64,000 nucleotides of DNA from Limonium bicolor (GCA_023374045.1 CM041776.1:140681296-140745295); one strand, 5' to 3'. Shown: positions 43,594 to 57,086, numbered from the stretch's first letter. Translations and numbers: made by a program. The notes: generated from the sequence alone by a model not told the origin.

Positions 43594-46500
43594 TAACTTT
43601 GTCCTCAAAGTTCATAGTTTCCCTCGTATTCTTTTTAATTAGAATGTGGGATTACTTGCAAGATACAACTTCCATACTAAAACACACTTTTACATAACCA
43701 CATCCTTAATATAACATGCCTTTCGTAATAACCTCGAACTCAAAGGTCCTGGTAACATAACAACATTTGTACTTACATAACAACCCTCAGATTCTCAGGT
43801 ATGGGTCACATAACAACATTCAGACTCATAGGTCTGGATAATTATTTGTTTTTATTACACATACTACACAACATGTCCTAGCATGTATAGCGATTGAAAA
43901 TACCTTTTCCATCTCTTCATGGGCTCGATCCTAAGACTACAGGACATTATAGTCTTCGAGTCCCATGTTGAGTACATATACAATGTGATCCCGCAGAACC
44001 CGGTCGCGATGGACACCTTCTGGTCCCCATTCCTTTGGGAGATCAAAACATCATTTACTTTTTAACATATACTTCTCATGTCACCGGTCCAAAGACAAAG
44101 GCTCATACGTCCTCAGCTTGTGAGCAAGTAATACAAAATACTCTTTATGAGGTTAAGTAGAAGAAAACCCTTTACTTAAAAATATCAATTGAAAGTTTGG
44201 AAATACCAATTGAAAATCCTTTTTGAAACACAATACAACTCCAAGTCCAGTTTATGCTCATTGCATCTTTTCTTAGCGTGGTTATTTGTGACCACTTATA
44301 GGGAGCTTCGAGAATCATCCAACATCCACCCTGATGTGATCAGTATCAGTGTTGAACTATCCTTCCACCCCAATTTGTGTTCGGCTTCCCTTGATCACAT
44401 GCAAGTCAAGTTCCACCTCCCACTTCAATTTCAAACAACAACTAATTCAAGCATTTACCATTTTCTATCTTTTAATCCTTCTAGTCATAATCATTACATC
44501 TCCAAGGGTGGAACTCTGTCCATCAACCATTCTTCAATTCACCTTTAACCAAGTTACTTAGGGAATTTAATTCTCACTTGGTTCTATATTGATTTCTTAC
44601 CACTTCATACATCACAATACTGTATATATATATATATTATCAAAATACAATACACAATATTACATTTAGTATTATATGAACACATACTTAAGGGTTTAAT
44701 TCCCCGGGAGTTTCTTTACTCCCTTACACTTGTACTCTCACACAACATTCAACAAAGTAGACACACTTATCACAATGGTATTCACATCTTCTGTGCACAA
44801 TTACCACAATTAACCATTAATAAATGTGTATGTTCATGTAACATACACACCATCATTAAAACAAATTATTTTATGCTATGCACACCATAGTTCACATACA
44901 CTCGTACGTTAAAGCACATTAAGCGGTTTTGCGCTCTACCCCCTTAAAAGGGATTACGCCCACGTAATCAATCACTGAACATTGGTTTAAAATGTTCTGC
45001 CGCCGTGAAGTACTTTGACTTCCGCGCGGTCTGTTATACATTGTGTTCTGGTGAGGGGATCTTAACTATATTGGCGGTTTAGTCCCTAAACCATGAATTC
45101 TCATCGAAGTTTGTTTAAACTCCTAACCGGTTTAGATTCTGGCCTCTCAGAAATTAGCCATTCTCGTATTCACCATGCATATTCAACATCTGAATCATTG
45201 GCTCACTAGCTTTTGCTGCACGACTCTGATAACGTTGGAGGTTAATTTGCCCCACTCGTTATTCTTAATGTATTGTACATCTCCAATTTATCACCTTTAT
45301 CTTGTGAAAATGGTTTCTCAACCGATGCGTGGTATCTCTTACCGTGTGTGAATTCGGTGAATTATTAAACTTTCTATCCAGTTTTCAGCTAATCTACTAC
45401 ATATGCAGCTGTGTATATTCATGATTATTCACTTGGTTTCTTCCAACTTACTGTCGGTTGAGGTCGAGCTACTACCTAATATGTAGTGCTCCCTCGGTTA
45501 TTTCCAACACTTGAGGTATATTCTATACCTATATTTGGTATTCAGTGCTACTGTAGTCACTTACTCCTAATCATGCCTCCACATTTGGTTTTGTACATGT
45601 ACTCTTTCATTGTATGACCTTGCATTGTCTATGCATCAGTCCTTATAACGTTGTCAATCTCTTTCCGCCTTTATTACGGAGAGGTTCAGCCACTATGACG
45701 GTTGGTATTTACTGGTGCGTTTGCACAACTTCGGTACACAGTACGGGTTGGTTACTTAACATTCGGGTATTCTCGTCTTTCAACTTCGCTTAACATGTTA
45801 ATTTACTTGGAGTACACTTCCATTCCTTATGCAACTGCAATAGGAATTCACACCGTGTCCCAATGAGACCCTTATCACATAGTACCGGCTACTGGCTCAC
45901 TGCCAAGTCCATTTACTATCACTTCCTTGCACCCCCACCGAGTTTAACTCACAATTCTGCTTATTCGCCATATTATTGCCTAACAATACTCATACAACGG
46001 TCGCTTACTACGCACCGTGTTCTTACTTCTTGTACAGACACTAACTTACATGGCATCCACTGTCATATTAACTTCCGCACATGTACTTTCATCATTCGTA
46101 TTATGGTCGTCATTCATTTGGATGACTACTGAATACACTATTTTTGAGTCTTTATGCTCCTTGAGCGTTGCTCACTCGGTGCTTCACATTATACACACAT
46201 GCTACTAAACTAACTGCTCCTCAGCAATAACAACATGGTCAATCCTTAACATATTTCTTGAACTTGGTTCACATAACTACCGCTCCCGCGTCTCACAATA
46301 TTGAGAGGTATCCCCACTCTTAAAGTAGTGGTTCGTTCTCCTCTCTATTCACTTGTATGACATAAACTTCCATAAACAATTAAATTTACGTAACACATTT
46401 GGTCTATGGCCTATATGCCTCATTGCCTCGAGCTTTGCTCATTATAGGCTGTTCACACAAATTTTACTTCTTCATACGCCATCACATGGTTTGGAGGTTG

Positions 46501-47785
46501 TATTGGGCTCCATGACAAGGTCGTTGCATCACACTTCCTTTCATGGGATGCCCCTTAGGAATGTCAGGTTGCCCTTTGACGACTTATCCCCTCTGTGTTT
46601 AAATCGAGTATTTGTTTCAACTCTTGTGTTTCAGTCACTACATTTTATTCAACTTCAGTTGACCCAAACACCCATCAAGGACAGCTCCTGGGTGTTACTA
46701 GGTTATGTCATTACATCTGGCTTGTACTTGTGGGTACGTTTAGTTAACTACATCGCTTTGCGTTCTTGGCTGGGTTAATATCCTCTCCCATGAGGTCGAT
46801 ATCCCCTAATAGCCTAGGTGATCATTCCGGGAATTTCATCCCATCAATTGCACATTAATGTGTCCACATTAAGCATCTTCCATACTATGTATAGGATGGG
46901 TATTCGTTCCAGCTATCATGTTTTATTCTTCGTGACTCTTGAGACAAATGTTATGTCTTTACTTACTAACCTGTGCACTTTGCACTTCCTGACTCTTAAA
47001 CATTTCCTTGAAATGAATTCACTAATTCCTTTAGTCTTGTTGACTTAACTGAGTCCTTTATTCTAACCATTCATGGTAATCAGTTACTCTTGTTTGACCT
47101 TTACTGCTGACCGTAGTATGGATTCGACTACTTCCCGTGTTTCTGACTCTACTCGTATACATGTATGGGGTACCCTACTGATACATTGCTACTTACCCGA
47201 CTAACTCATGAATGAGTCCGTCAGGCCCGCAAGCTCCCATTGGAGTGCGGTCGTCCCACATTTCATTTTTGTACACTCGTAGTGTCTATCACACGCCTAT
47301 GTGAAGTATTCTGTTGTCAACTCCTCTTATATCGTCTTATGATACATGTGCTTCCCGAACTTAACCAAGGGAAGTCTATCCACTGTTTGTATTTAATACG
47401 GACTCGTTGATATCCTCGGGTTTTAGGATCTTTCGAAGGTTGTTCGAAAGTTGTGTAACTTACCTACCATGTGGCGTTGAGGCCGGTGTAGGTTCTCTGG
47501 TTTGGTTTAAAAGAGGGTTAGAAATAAATATGGGTTTGAAAGAAATCTTGGTTTTGAAAAGAGTTCGAAATAAATCCGAGTTTGGAAGAAAAATTCTCAT
47601 GGTATTACAATGTTTTCTTGCCTTAACCGAGTCTAGCTTCTTACTGACTGGTGTATTCCTAATTACATAGGTTAGGCTATTAAGCCCTTCCACAGTTATG
47701 ATGATCTCCTTCAACTTCATGTTACTTTACTAAGATCGGTATTGTTAACTCGGTATTTCCTAAGATCGGTATTTCCAGTCATCAT
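43594..47785 (-). mobile_element. Non-coding interior of Tekay-type element D
   Basis: About 4.2 kb between a PPT and a primer site on minus, yet no gag, protease, RT, RNase H or integrase motif is visible on either strand. The size and lack of coding resemble the LARD class of non-autonomous elements (long LTRs, non-coding interior). A second PPT-like tract, on minus CTTTTAAGGGGGTAGAG, lies at 44934-44949. The longest frame, 46353-46778 on plus, has no recognisable domain and is probably chance. It may be a junction of two elements, since the flanking LTR ends are not alike. Confidence 0.6.
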
Positions 47786-47798
47786 CTCTCTGATACCA
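47786..47798 (-). promoter_or_regulatory. Primer binding site of element D, tRNA-iMet type
   Basis: On minus this reads TGGTATCAGAGAG, five bases after the LTR end at 47804. It marks 47804 onwards as a 5' LTR on minus. Confidence 0.85.
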
Positions 47799-48314
47799 CT
47801 TTTTGTAACACCCCTACCGCTAATCACATCATTATCTACTAAATGCCTCGTACATCCTTACCTTCGCAGCGGAAAATCGAATCCAACGGCGAGTGAAACA
47901 ATGCCATCAATCACCCACATGACTAACAAGGCCTAATTCAAATACAGTAACGGCCTGATGGACTAGAAATACCCGAATACTAAACAATACAATCACACTC
48001 CATTTCTAAACCGAGTATATACAATTCTCCAGTCAATACTGTTTCAACGCTTACAATCCAATATACCGAGTCTACTAAGGTACAATCCAAAATACAATCC
48101 ATTCTCATAAGTCTAAACATAATTACCATGAGTCTAACATCCTACACATGTCTCACAAATCTACATACTTCCCAAAATACAAAAGGGTGTACCATATGGT
48201 ACACCGACAATTCAGAAGGGCTACTAGCCCATGTACAAATCAGTACACCGTTCAAAAACAATTCTAACTACCAACAGTAATACAGTCCGGTCTCTCACAT
48301 CGACCATCAGTCAT

Positions 48315-48440
48315 CTTGGGTACCTGGAAAATAAAACAGCGCCCCAAGGGGCTCAGCAAAATTGTTGGCATGAAATTCGCATACCCCGCGTGCTAACGGG
48401 GGTACGCCGACTACTTGGTCACCTACATGGAGTTCATTTT
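48315..48440 (-). other. Conserved hairpin module of Tekay-like LTRs (D)
   Basis: On minus it shows AACAATTTTGCTGAGCCCC, TTGGGGCGC and CCAGGTACCCAAG, with an upstream part reading CAAGTAGTCGGCGTAC as in C. Confidence 0.7.
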
Positions 48441-49527
48441 AATTCAAGCATACATGCTAATATTAAAATCATGCATAGGCACACTCATACATAGAGCATC
48501 ACACAGGTAATGGGATCAATACACAATTCAACCATTCCTCAATTACCGAGGCCCCTGAGATACATTTCTCGAGTTCTAGCCTCATCACTTGTTAGTCAAT
48601 TTCCCATCCGGGTTAATCAGATGTTCTTACTCTTTTACTCTTGATCAATGACTTACACTAGCCATGATCCTTACATTACCCATTACTCCTCTTTACAATA
48701 ATACTCAAGTCAAGTCGGTATGACCTCGAGGTAGAGACTACAACCGTCTCACCACCGGCGTTAGGTTGGCTTACTTCCCCAGGTTGCTACCCATTTAAGG
48801 ATTTGGACCATGAGAAAGGTTAGGCCAGAACTCAGAAACAACCTCTCGTATTTCCTCATTCTCACGCGTGGCCGAAACTATATCGAACTTCTTCATACTC
48901 CAAGTTACCATTTTACTCAAGTTAAAGGTCACAAGATTAGGTAGTTAATGAGAATCTTTCGTTCAATACCATATGGTTAGCACACTTTACATCCAAGCAA
49001 GTAAATACTTCATCCAACAATCATTTCTTTCATGAATTATACAAACTTACAGGATAGTCACCACTCATCAAGGAATAATACATCGCAAGCATAAGGAAGT
49101 GTAAAGAATCCGATTCGTGCATTTTATCTTGGTTAGGTGGTAGCATATAAACACAAAAAAACCCAAATCGGGGTAGCTTCGGTAGCATACAGGGCATGAG
49201 AAAATCATACCGTTCACCATAGTTCTAGGGTTGCCGACTCTCCTTCGGAGTCCAACTATTCAAGTCCTATAACGGAAATCGGGTGGTTAATTATCTATAA
49301 TTAACATAACCCATTTCATCTTTAGTGGTTTCCAATTTACAATTACTAACTCCTTTCATTTCAAACTCATTCACATAAGTTACTTACTTCTCACTTCATA
49401 AGCTTGTTTTTACCACTAATGACCATTACATATCATTAATTAAGTCTTAACAATCTTATATTATCAATACCATTCAAATCCCCACCTTAAAATTCCAATT
49501 ATATACATTTTAAGGCTATTTTGGGTT

Positions 49528-49705
49528 GGTCTGGGACCTTGTCCGGGTCCCAAGTCCAGGACCAATGCTGGAATGTACTTTCGGCTACTTTTAATGGCTG
49601 GTCCAGGTCCTTGTAATGGACTCAAGTCCCGACCAGGTGATGAAGGAAGTCTCGGCCATTTTTTATGTTGGTCCGGGACTTGGTCCTGGACCTAAGTCCC
49701 GGACC
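49528..49705 (-). repeat. Three-unit palindrome array in LTR D, 70-72-bp period
   Basis: Units at 49528-49563, 49600-49634 and 49670-49705, with arms GGTCCGGGAC / GTCCCGGACC, slightly diverged in units 1 and 2. The spacer before unit 3 has TCTCGGCCATTTTTTATGTT, close to LTR E. It sits at the LTR position where C carries its six-unit array. Confidence 0.92.
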
Positions 49706-50452
49706 TTGCTACATTTTGATAGATTTTTACATTTTCAAAACTCTATTTCAACTTCCTTTCTTTGCCTAATTCTTTCCTAATCTTCCACATATATTTTATC
49801 ATGTTTTAACACTCATTGGGAACTCTAAACTTCCTAAATCATTAACTAAACTCATTACACATTTCTTGGTTCCCTTACACAATTTTCCCACTCTTATTTT
49901 TCCTAAGAACTCTTAAGTGTAGTTTTTTGTTCTCTTTCTTTTCACCACTCCATGGTTCTTCAACTAATGCATTACTAGTGTTCATTGCATTACTTTCATC
50001 TTAAGTCCTACACACTACACAATTCTCTCTAATCTAGTTTCAAGGTGATTAACTACTCGATTCAAACTCCAAAACACACCTAGCTCAACCTAGGTTATTC
50101 TTTCTCCTTAAACACTTAAGTCACTTAGTTTCCTACAGAAATTTTGGCAGAGGTTCCCTAAAATATTAAACATTTCCAAAGCATTATTTAGCTCATTCCA
50201 AATCAGTTCACAACCCTGTTCATTATATACATTCTCAACACAAATTCTAGACACTAACCATACATTAATTTCCAGCACATTAATCACTTAATCAACTAGG
50301 CTCCAAAGCCTTTAATCATCAATATAAACAACCCTAATACTCCTTTCTTTCATACCATTGCAGTAGAATTAAAACATACTAAAAAATGTAATTACTCACA
50401 CACACCAACATCAAAAACTTACAAAGGTAATTCATTGCCTTAGTGTTTCTAG

Positions 50453-50460
50453 TTTCTTTT

Positions 50461-50492
<32 letters not shown>

Positions 50493-50575
50493 TTCTTTTT
50501 CTTTTCTTTCTTTCTTTCTTTCTTTTTTCTCTTTCTTTTTCTTTCTTTTCTTTTCTTCTTCTTTCCTTTCTCTTG
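50453..50575 (+). repeat. TTTC microsatellite
   Basis: About 120 bp of (TTTC)n with interruptions, inside LTR D. It creates low-complexity ORFs on both strands. Confidence 0.95.
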
Positions 50576-51304
50576 GTTTCTTGTTTACCACCGGTCAAGT
50601 GGGGAGTTTAACCACTAATGCTAAAAACCAATGTTAAGGAACACTAATGAGCATTAATGGAAATACTTAAACTCTTAAAATCAGCCCTAAGATACAAGGG
50701 AGGTTTAGGCTCTTAGGATGAGAGGTTACCTTCCAAATCTCTAGGTGAGTGTTTGTCTAGTACCACAACAATATTCCAACTTTTTGAAGCTAGAAACCGG
50801 CTGGAACAATAGAACAAGAGGGTTCAAAAATCTGGAATTTTTGGTTTCCAAAAAGAGAGCTAGAAAGAGAGATGTTGAACTTCTTTTTACCTTAGCACAA
50901 TAAGGGAAGGATGTAGATTGCAATCGTCTTCTCAAACCTTCAAATGGAGCTTCATCCATGGCGACCAACTTCACCATTTTTGGATTTTGAAAAGAGGGGA
51001 ATGATCTCCAAGAGGAGGGGAGTTTAGTGGTGTAATTTTTAGCTCTTTGGGCTTTGTTTAAGCCATAAAAAATGGAGAAGAAGAGGAGAGCTGGAGGAGG
51101 CTCAACAAGTCACCATTACTGGCTTGGGAGGAAGGAGAAGGGCTGGTGAGAGAGAGACAAAAATGTGAGAGGCAAGGGAGTGAGAGGAGAGAGACTTCAA
51201 AAATTGCTTTTCACTTTATTACTTTTTCTAGTGAGTAAGAGAGTATAAAGAGAGTGGGAGTGGCTGAATAAAAAATTTTAACACACACATACAAAGGAGG
51301 GATC

Positions 51305-53210
51305 TGATAAGTGTGAAATTTATATAGTTTTATAGGTGCTTGGTCATTATATTATGTAATTTTTTACGCACCTTCTCACACTTATCCTATGCTTTTTGTA
51401 ACTCTTACTTTGGGTAGGAACTAATTCCAATTATATGATAAAATCAGGAAATGATGACAGAAATGCATAGTTCGCCTCACGAGCTTCCAACGCAACAAAC
51501 GGCGGGTCAAACGGACTTATAACGAAGAATCTGGGGCCGACCGAAGATTGGACTATACTCGTATTTATATATATATGAGGCTACCGCCTCCACACCTGCA
51601 ACCGCCACAAGGGAGGCGGACTCCACACCTGCAACCGCCCACAAGGGGGGCGGACTCTACACAAACTACCGCCTAAAACAGGCGGAACAGGGAGAGGCTA
51701 CCGCCTCATTGGGCGGTCACCCACACATGCGACCGCGAGGCGGACAGAATAGAGACAACCGCCTCATAAGTGGCGGACAAGAGTGAAGCTACCGCATGTT
51801 AAGGAGGCGGAAGCGATAGAGGGTCCGCCTCATAAGTGGCGGACAAGAGATCCACAACCGCCTGGCGGACATGCATACATGCGCACAGAACAGAATTTCG
51901 CACAGTTTTCTTCTCCGATGGGCGCCGCATTCGAACTGCTACCTCATTAATACAGACGATCGCCCACCTTAATTTCTGCACGCGTGACTCTGCAATCAAT
52001 TGCTCTGCCCCCGATGAAATCTCTGACAGCAATTTTTCCAGATCTGCATATCGACTCCACCGCCTCTACTAGCTAGCTCACTATCCCTGTCACTTCTCTC
52101 CTTGTCTGCATCCCGTTCCACGTATCTATAAATAGAGCTGCAAATCACTCTGCTCAAATCGTCCATTAATCGTCCATCATCCAGTCATTCACCCACGATC
52201 CAATTTACTCCACTCCATTCACAAACCCATTCACAAAATCACCCGACACCATACTACTCCATCGCCCCCACCTTCACCTTTCCCATTTCACAAACAATTC
52301 ACTTACGTACACATCCATTCACAATTCACAAATCACTCGACCACCACCACAAAACTCACGCCCCACCATTCTCCGTATATTATCATCTACCTCAAATCTA
52401 TTCCGGTCTGTCAGAATAACGGAGCAGGAGTCAGCAAACAGATGATTTCTTTTACTCTTATCTCTGCTCATTTATTTAACATGTCCGGCTAGATTAATTA
52501 TACTCTGGGAGATGGTTATTATTAGTTTGTTTTAATTGTGCAACTATTTTACCGGTTTAAGTTAATTATAATTTGATACAATTAATGTTATTCTCTCGCA
52601 TTTTAATAAATTACATGAGTTTATTAAATTGCTTTACGAAATCTATTTTGATCAGATCCGTGATGAATAGATAGGTCATATTAATTGTTATGTCTGTGGA
52701 AGAATTTATTCTGATTGAATAAATTTAGTATTTCAGATGCAAAATTATATTCCTTTTAACTAGCCGTTTACATGTGTTTTGCCTGAGTTTAATCAAACCT
52801 TGCATGTTCTGGTAAACGAGGTCATTAGAATTTAGGATTTAAATCTAAAGACTATAAAAGGAATTTTGCCAAATTATTCTTAATTAACCGGTAGAATAGA
52901 ATAGCATAATTAATCAAACGAGTAAAACCTGAACCCAGAGTCCGTTCTTCCATATTCACAACCACTTTTAATATTTTGTTATTTTAATTTTAGCTGTTAT
53001 TTAAATTACAGTTTAGAACAAAACAAAAATCCCCCTCAATTTATAACCTTTGCTAAGTCTAGATAATTGTCACATAGTCCCACGGTTCGATACCTGGTTC
53101 CCATAAACTCTACTACAATAACCAGGATTTTTGCAACCTGACGGTTTTTCTGATTTATTATTCTCTAAGATTATTTCTTGGTATTTAATAGGTCAAATTT
53201 ATCGTTTGCA
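51305..53210 (+). repeat. 5' LTR of element H
   Basis: Begins TGATAAGTGTGAAATTTA and ends ATCGTTTGCA directly before the primer site. A CTATAAATAGAG box near 52126, typical of a plant TATA element, is a good U3 promoter candidate; it recurs at about 61293 in the 3' LTR. Confidence 0.94.
51583..51868 (+). repeat. CCGCC/GGCGG inverted-repeat array in the H LTR
   Basis: About nine or ten units, mostly spaced near 33 bp (for example 51601, 51634, 51668, 51700, 51732, 51758, 51791, 51824, 51857). Most units pair ACCGCC with GGCGGA around an 8-10-bp loop such as TCATAAGT. The array starts about 280 bp into the LTR, the same place as the unrelated array in Athila LTR G. The 3' LTR copy (60713-61036) is about 36 bp longer. 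Confidence 0.92.
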
Positions 53211-53213
53211 AAT

Positions 53214-53231
53214 TGGCGCCGTTGCCGGGGA
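53214..53231 (+). promoter_or_regulatory. Primer binding site of element H, tRNA-Asp type
   Basis: TGGCGCCGTTGCCGGGGA, three bases after the LTR end. This is the standard Athila/Tat primer site. Confidence 0.95.
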
Positions 53232-53282
53232 CTAGACTCCTGTCTAGTCCTTAGCTTGGGTTATTATTAATTAAAAAAAAAA

Positions 53283-53309
53283 TTATTATTATTATTACTA
53301 TTATTATTG
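53283..53309 (+). repeat. ATT microsatellite in the H leader
   Basis: (ATT)n of about nine units, with one ACT interruption, between the primer site and gag. Confidence 0.9.
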
Positions 53310-53385
53310 TGTCTATCTATTTTTATTTTATTTTACTCTACTTTTAAATTTTTGTGGAATCTATTTTTCTTTTTGCAGACTGTTG

Positions 53386-54760
53386 ATGGTGTACACTCGT
53401 TCTTGGTCAGACACTCATCTCGATTGGGACAGAATCCTTGACCCGGAAATCGAACGTACCGCTCAGCTAGCCAGACGCCAACAGAGGTTCCAAAGAGAAA
53501 TACAAATGGCAACTCCTACAAACGGTAGCCAAGCAATGAAGCAATTTAGCAGACCAGCAGCCATTCCAAGAAGAAGCCCAGTAGCTCTTCCTACGCTACC
53601 ACCTGAATTAATGAAGGAATGGAAGGATCTGAAGCCATCACACCAGAACAAGTCATACGAGAGATGCCCTCAGGCACATTTGACGGTTCCAACCCCAACG
53701 ACGCCCTAGATCATGTCAACCGATTTCTAATAAATATTGATCAAATTGGGTGCTCAGATAGTCTCCTGGAGTATGCTAGAATGAGTTTATTTCCTAGCAG
53801 CCTCACCAGTGAAGCAATGAAATGGTTCTACTGTCTTCCCTCTGGTATTATCACTAGTTGGGAGGAGATGACAACCAGGTTCTATGAAAAATATTATCCT
53901 ATTTCTAGAACTAGGAATTTGGTTGCTGCTTTACTTGCTTTTAAACAGGGAGGTACTGAGACTATCTGTGAAGCATGGGATCGTTTTAAAGAAATGCTCC
54001 GACAGTGTCCTCATCACGGACAAGATCTCACGTGTATTGCTATGACATTCTTTAATGGTTTGCAGCATATACATCAAGCCGAAGTTAGATCAGCTTTGGG
54101 AGGAAACATCCTCAACCGATCCGGCAATGATTTCATGGCGGCCATGGAGACGTACATAGAAGAAGTTCGTCAGTGGGGCACCGAAGGTGGCAGAACTATG
54201 ACTATGGGTGCCAAAGGTGCAAGAAATATAGATCCTTGGATGGAGCAGATGGCAGAGTCACAAGCTCAACAATCCACACTGGTAAGCTCACTAGTGAAAA
54301 GATTTGACGATTTTCTAATTAATGGTCCACTCTCAGCAGGTAAGAGAATAGCTTCTTCATCCTCATCTGAGCCTCTGTGCTCTCATTGTGGTGGTGACCA
54401 CTCGTTTGAAGTATGCCCTTATCTGGAGGAGATACGGGTCGCTGAAGAAGCCAACTTTGTAGGACAAGGGAATTACCAACAGCCCTGGAACCGAAATCAA
54501 CATCCGAATCTCAGGTATGGTAATCCCAACAATGCCTTAAATTCGAATCTTTTACAAAGTAATGTGCAGGGTCCCCCAGGCTTCTCAGGCAACCATACAA
54601 TCAAGCCGTCCTCAGATGCAGATGGGACAGGGCCAGAACTCCTACCAGCCACCTGCCAAATCTGCATCTGATGAAAAGATGGAGAAGCTCCAAGATATAA
54701 TACTTCCATGGCTACCAACCAGAAGGAACAACAAACTCTCAACCAATCCTTGATGGATAG
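53386..54760 (+). pseudogene. gag: gag of element H
   Basis: ATG 53386 opens MVYTRSWSDTHLDWDRILD. After a frameshift near 53640, the main frame (to 54671) carries the retrotransposon gag core: MPSGTFDGSNPNDALDHVNR, LTSEAMKWFYCLPSG, TTRFYEKYYPISRTRNL. A zinc knuckle, LCSHCGGDHSFEVCP (C-x2-C-x3-H-x4-C), lies at about 54375-54420. A Gln/Asn/Pro-rich tail continues in another frame to about 54750. This is typical of Athila gag and forms the particle shell. Confidence 0.9.
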
Positions 54761-54873
54761 CCAGAGAAATCTGGAGCAGAGCAGATGAACCAGCTACTTA
54801 ACAACCAGCATCAAAGGCAGCCAGGCTCATTTCCATCACAATCTCAGCAGAATCCAGAGAGACGGCCAAGGCC

Positions 54874-56075
54874 TTGAGGATTTGCAATTGTGGTGTATCT
54901 TCAGAGATCCAACCTGAGGATGAGCTCAGCGCAGCCGTGATGTTAAGAAGTGGCAAGCAGCTGGGAGATAATCAACAGCAAGTGACTGCACAACAAACTG
55001 ATGAAAAGATCACCCATTCTAATGAATCACCAGAGCCTTCGGTCCCACCAGTGGTAGTTTCTGAGGAGATACAGGCTCCAATCAATTCTTCTCCTTCTCC
55101 ATCTTCTATTCAAATTGATGTACCTTCTTCTACTCCTAAGCGAATAGAGCTTCCATTTCCAAACAGGATGAAAAAGAAGTGTTTAGATGAGCAGTTCAAT
55201 AAATTCTTAAGCATATTTAAGAAACTGACTATTGATATTCCATTAATTGATGCTCTTCAGGAGATGCCTAACTATGCAAAATTTTTGAAGGATCTCGTAA
55301 CAAAGAGGAAGAAAAAGCAGGACAAGGAGACTGTCCACCTTACAGAAGAGTGCTCTACAGCGTTACTTCGAGCACTTCCCCCGAAACAGAAGGATCCAGG
55401 CACTCCTATTGTTCCCTGCTTTATCGGAGATATAGATTGTGGAAGTGGCCTGTGTGACCTGGGTGCAAGCATCAACATCATGCCATATGCAACCTTCTTG
55501 AAGGTAAAAGGAGGAGAGCTTCACCCAGTCCCTTTTAAACTCCAGCTAGCCGACAGATCCGAGATAAAACGATGGGAATTGTGCGAGATCTTGTAGTGGG
55601 AGTTGACCGCTTCATCTTTCCTGCGGATTTTGTTGTTTTAAACATAGATGATGATGTGGAGGTCCCACTCATTTTGGGTCGTCCTTTTCTAAGTACTGCC
55701 AAGGCGGTCATTGACGTGCATGATGGCAGAATCACCTTGAGGTACGGAGATGAGAAGATAGAGTTTGACATGAAAAAGATGATGAAGTTAAGTTCTACTT
55801 CAGCTCATTCAGTTATGTCGGTAAGTATGCAAGATGAGGATGGCGAGGTATGTGAACTTTCTACTGATGATGAGATTTATTCTATACTTTCTTCTACTTT
55901 TTCAGATTTTGAACCTTTAGAACATGTTCTTGTATCCTCTGTTGAGGATAAAACTCTTAATATGGATGTTAATACAGCTCTAGCACATGTAGAGAGAGGA
56001 AACCAGGTTTTCAAGCCTATCGCCCTCCTTTGGAGAGACTTGATAAAGAAATCCAAAGACCTGTTCCTTCTATAG
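54874..56075 (+). pseudogene. Athila-type protease region of element H
   Basis: The frame 54874-55596 has the Athila pre-protease signature PFPNRMKKKCLDEQFNKFL and DALQEMPNYAKFLKDLV. The active site is LCDLGASINIMPY near 55455-55490; Asp-Leu-Gly-Ala replaces the usual DSGA, as is normal in this lineage. A break near 55570 leads to 55572-56075 with ILGRPFLSTAKAVIDVHDG. The acidic linker to RT follows. Confidence 0.88.
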
Positions 56076-56216
56076 AGCAACCTCCAGTACTTGAGCTTAA
56101 GGAACTCCCCTCTAATCTCAAGTACTGCTTTTTAGCTAATGATAATTACTTGCCTGTCATTGTTTCATCTTCTTTGACTTCTGGGCAAGAAAGCAGGTTA
56201 CTTGAAGTCTGAGCAG

Positions 56217-57086
56217 ACATAAGAGAGCCATCGGATGGACTCTAGCTGATATCAAAGGTATCAACCCGGCCTTCTGTACACATCGTATCTATATGGAGGA
56301 AGACTACAAACCTGTCAGACAACCCCAGCGTCGGCTCAACCCTAACATGAAGGAAGTGGTCAAGACGGAGTGTTGAAGCTTCTGGACGCTGGATCATTTA
56401 CCCTATATCAGACAGCACATGGGTAAGTCCTGTACAGGTAGTCCCTAAGAAAGGAGGTTTTGAAGCTGTGTTGAACGACAAAGGTGAGTCATTCCCCAAA
56501 GAAAGATCACTGGATGGCGTATGTGTATAGATTATAGGCGTTTGAATTCAGCCACCAGGAAAGATCATTTCCCACTCCCCTTTATTGATCAAATGCTAGA
56601 GAGATTGGCTGGGCAGGAATATTACTGTTTTTAGATGGTTTTTCAGGGTACTTTCAAATTCCTATTGCACCTGAGGACCAGGACAAGACTACCTTTACTT
56701 GTCCATTTGGTACCTTTGCATACAAAAGAATGCCCTTTGGTTTATGCAATGCCCCTGCCACTTTCCAGCGCTGCATGCAGGCCATCTTTGCAGACTTCAT
56801 TGAGCAGAGTATAGAGGTATTTATGGATGATTTTTCTGTCTATGGCTCTGATTTTGATGTTTGTCTAGCACAGCTTGATCTTATCCTTGGACGGTGCGAA
56901 GAGACCAACCTAGTTCTCAACTGGGAGAAATGCCATTTTATGGTAAAGGATGGGATAGTGCTCGGCCACAAGGTGTCTGCTAAAGGGATTGAGGTTGACA
57001 AAGCAAAAGTCGAAGTGATAGAGAAGCTACCAGCTCCCACTTTGGCATGCTGGTTTCTATCGAAGGTTTATTCAAGACTTCTCTAA
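56217..57086 (+). pseudogene. pol: Reverse transcriptase of element H
   Basis: The N-terminal half (56217-56730) is broken by several small indels, but the fragments YMEEDYKPVRQPQRRLNPNM, WVSPVQVVPKKGG and RKDHFPLPFIDQMLERL are readable in different frames. The open frame 56730-57086 has RMPFGLCNAPATFQRCM nearby and the catalytic FMDDFSVYG (Asp-Asp at 56826-56831). The thumb is interrupted near 57050. Confidence 0.9.

Noticed and set aside
45001..45060. GC-richer patch as a CpG island or promoter of a host gene
   Set aside because: Short, and inside a non-coding retroelement interior with no ORF downstream on either strand.
46353..46778. 141-codon ORF on plus in the interior of D
   Set aside because: Antisense to the element, no recognisable domain, and no splice or promoter support; probably chance.
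50379..50637. Lys/Glu-rich and Ser/Phe-rich ORFs
   Set aside because: Direct products of the TTTC microsatellite.
51799..52072. ORFs on both strands duplicated at 60881-61238
   Set aside because: Part of the H LTR repeat; both copies are LTR sequence with no domain.
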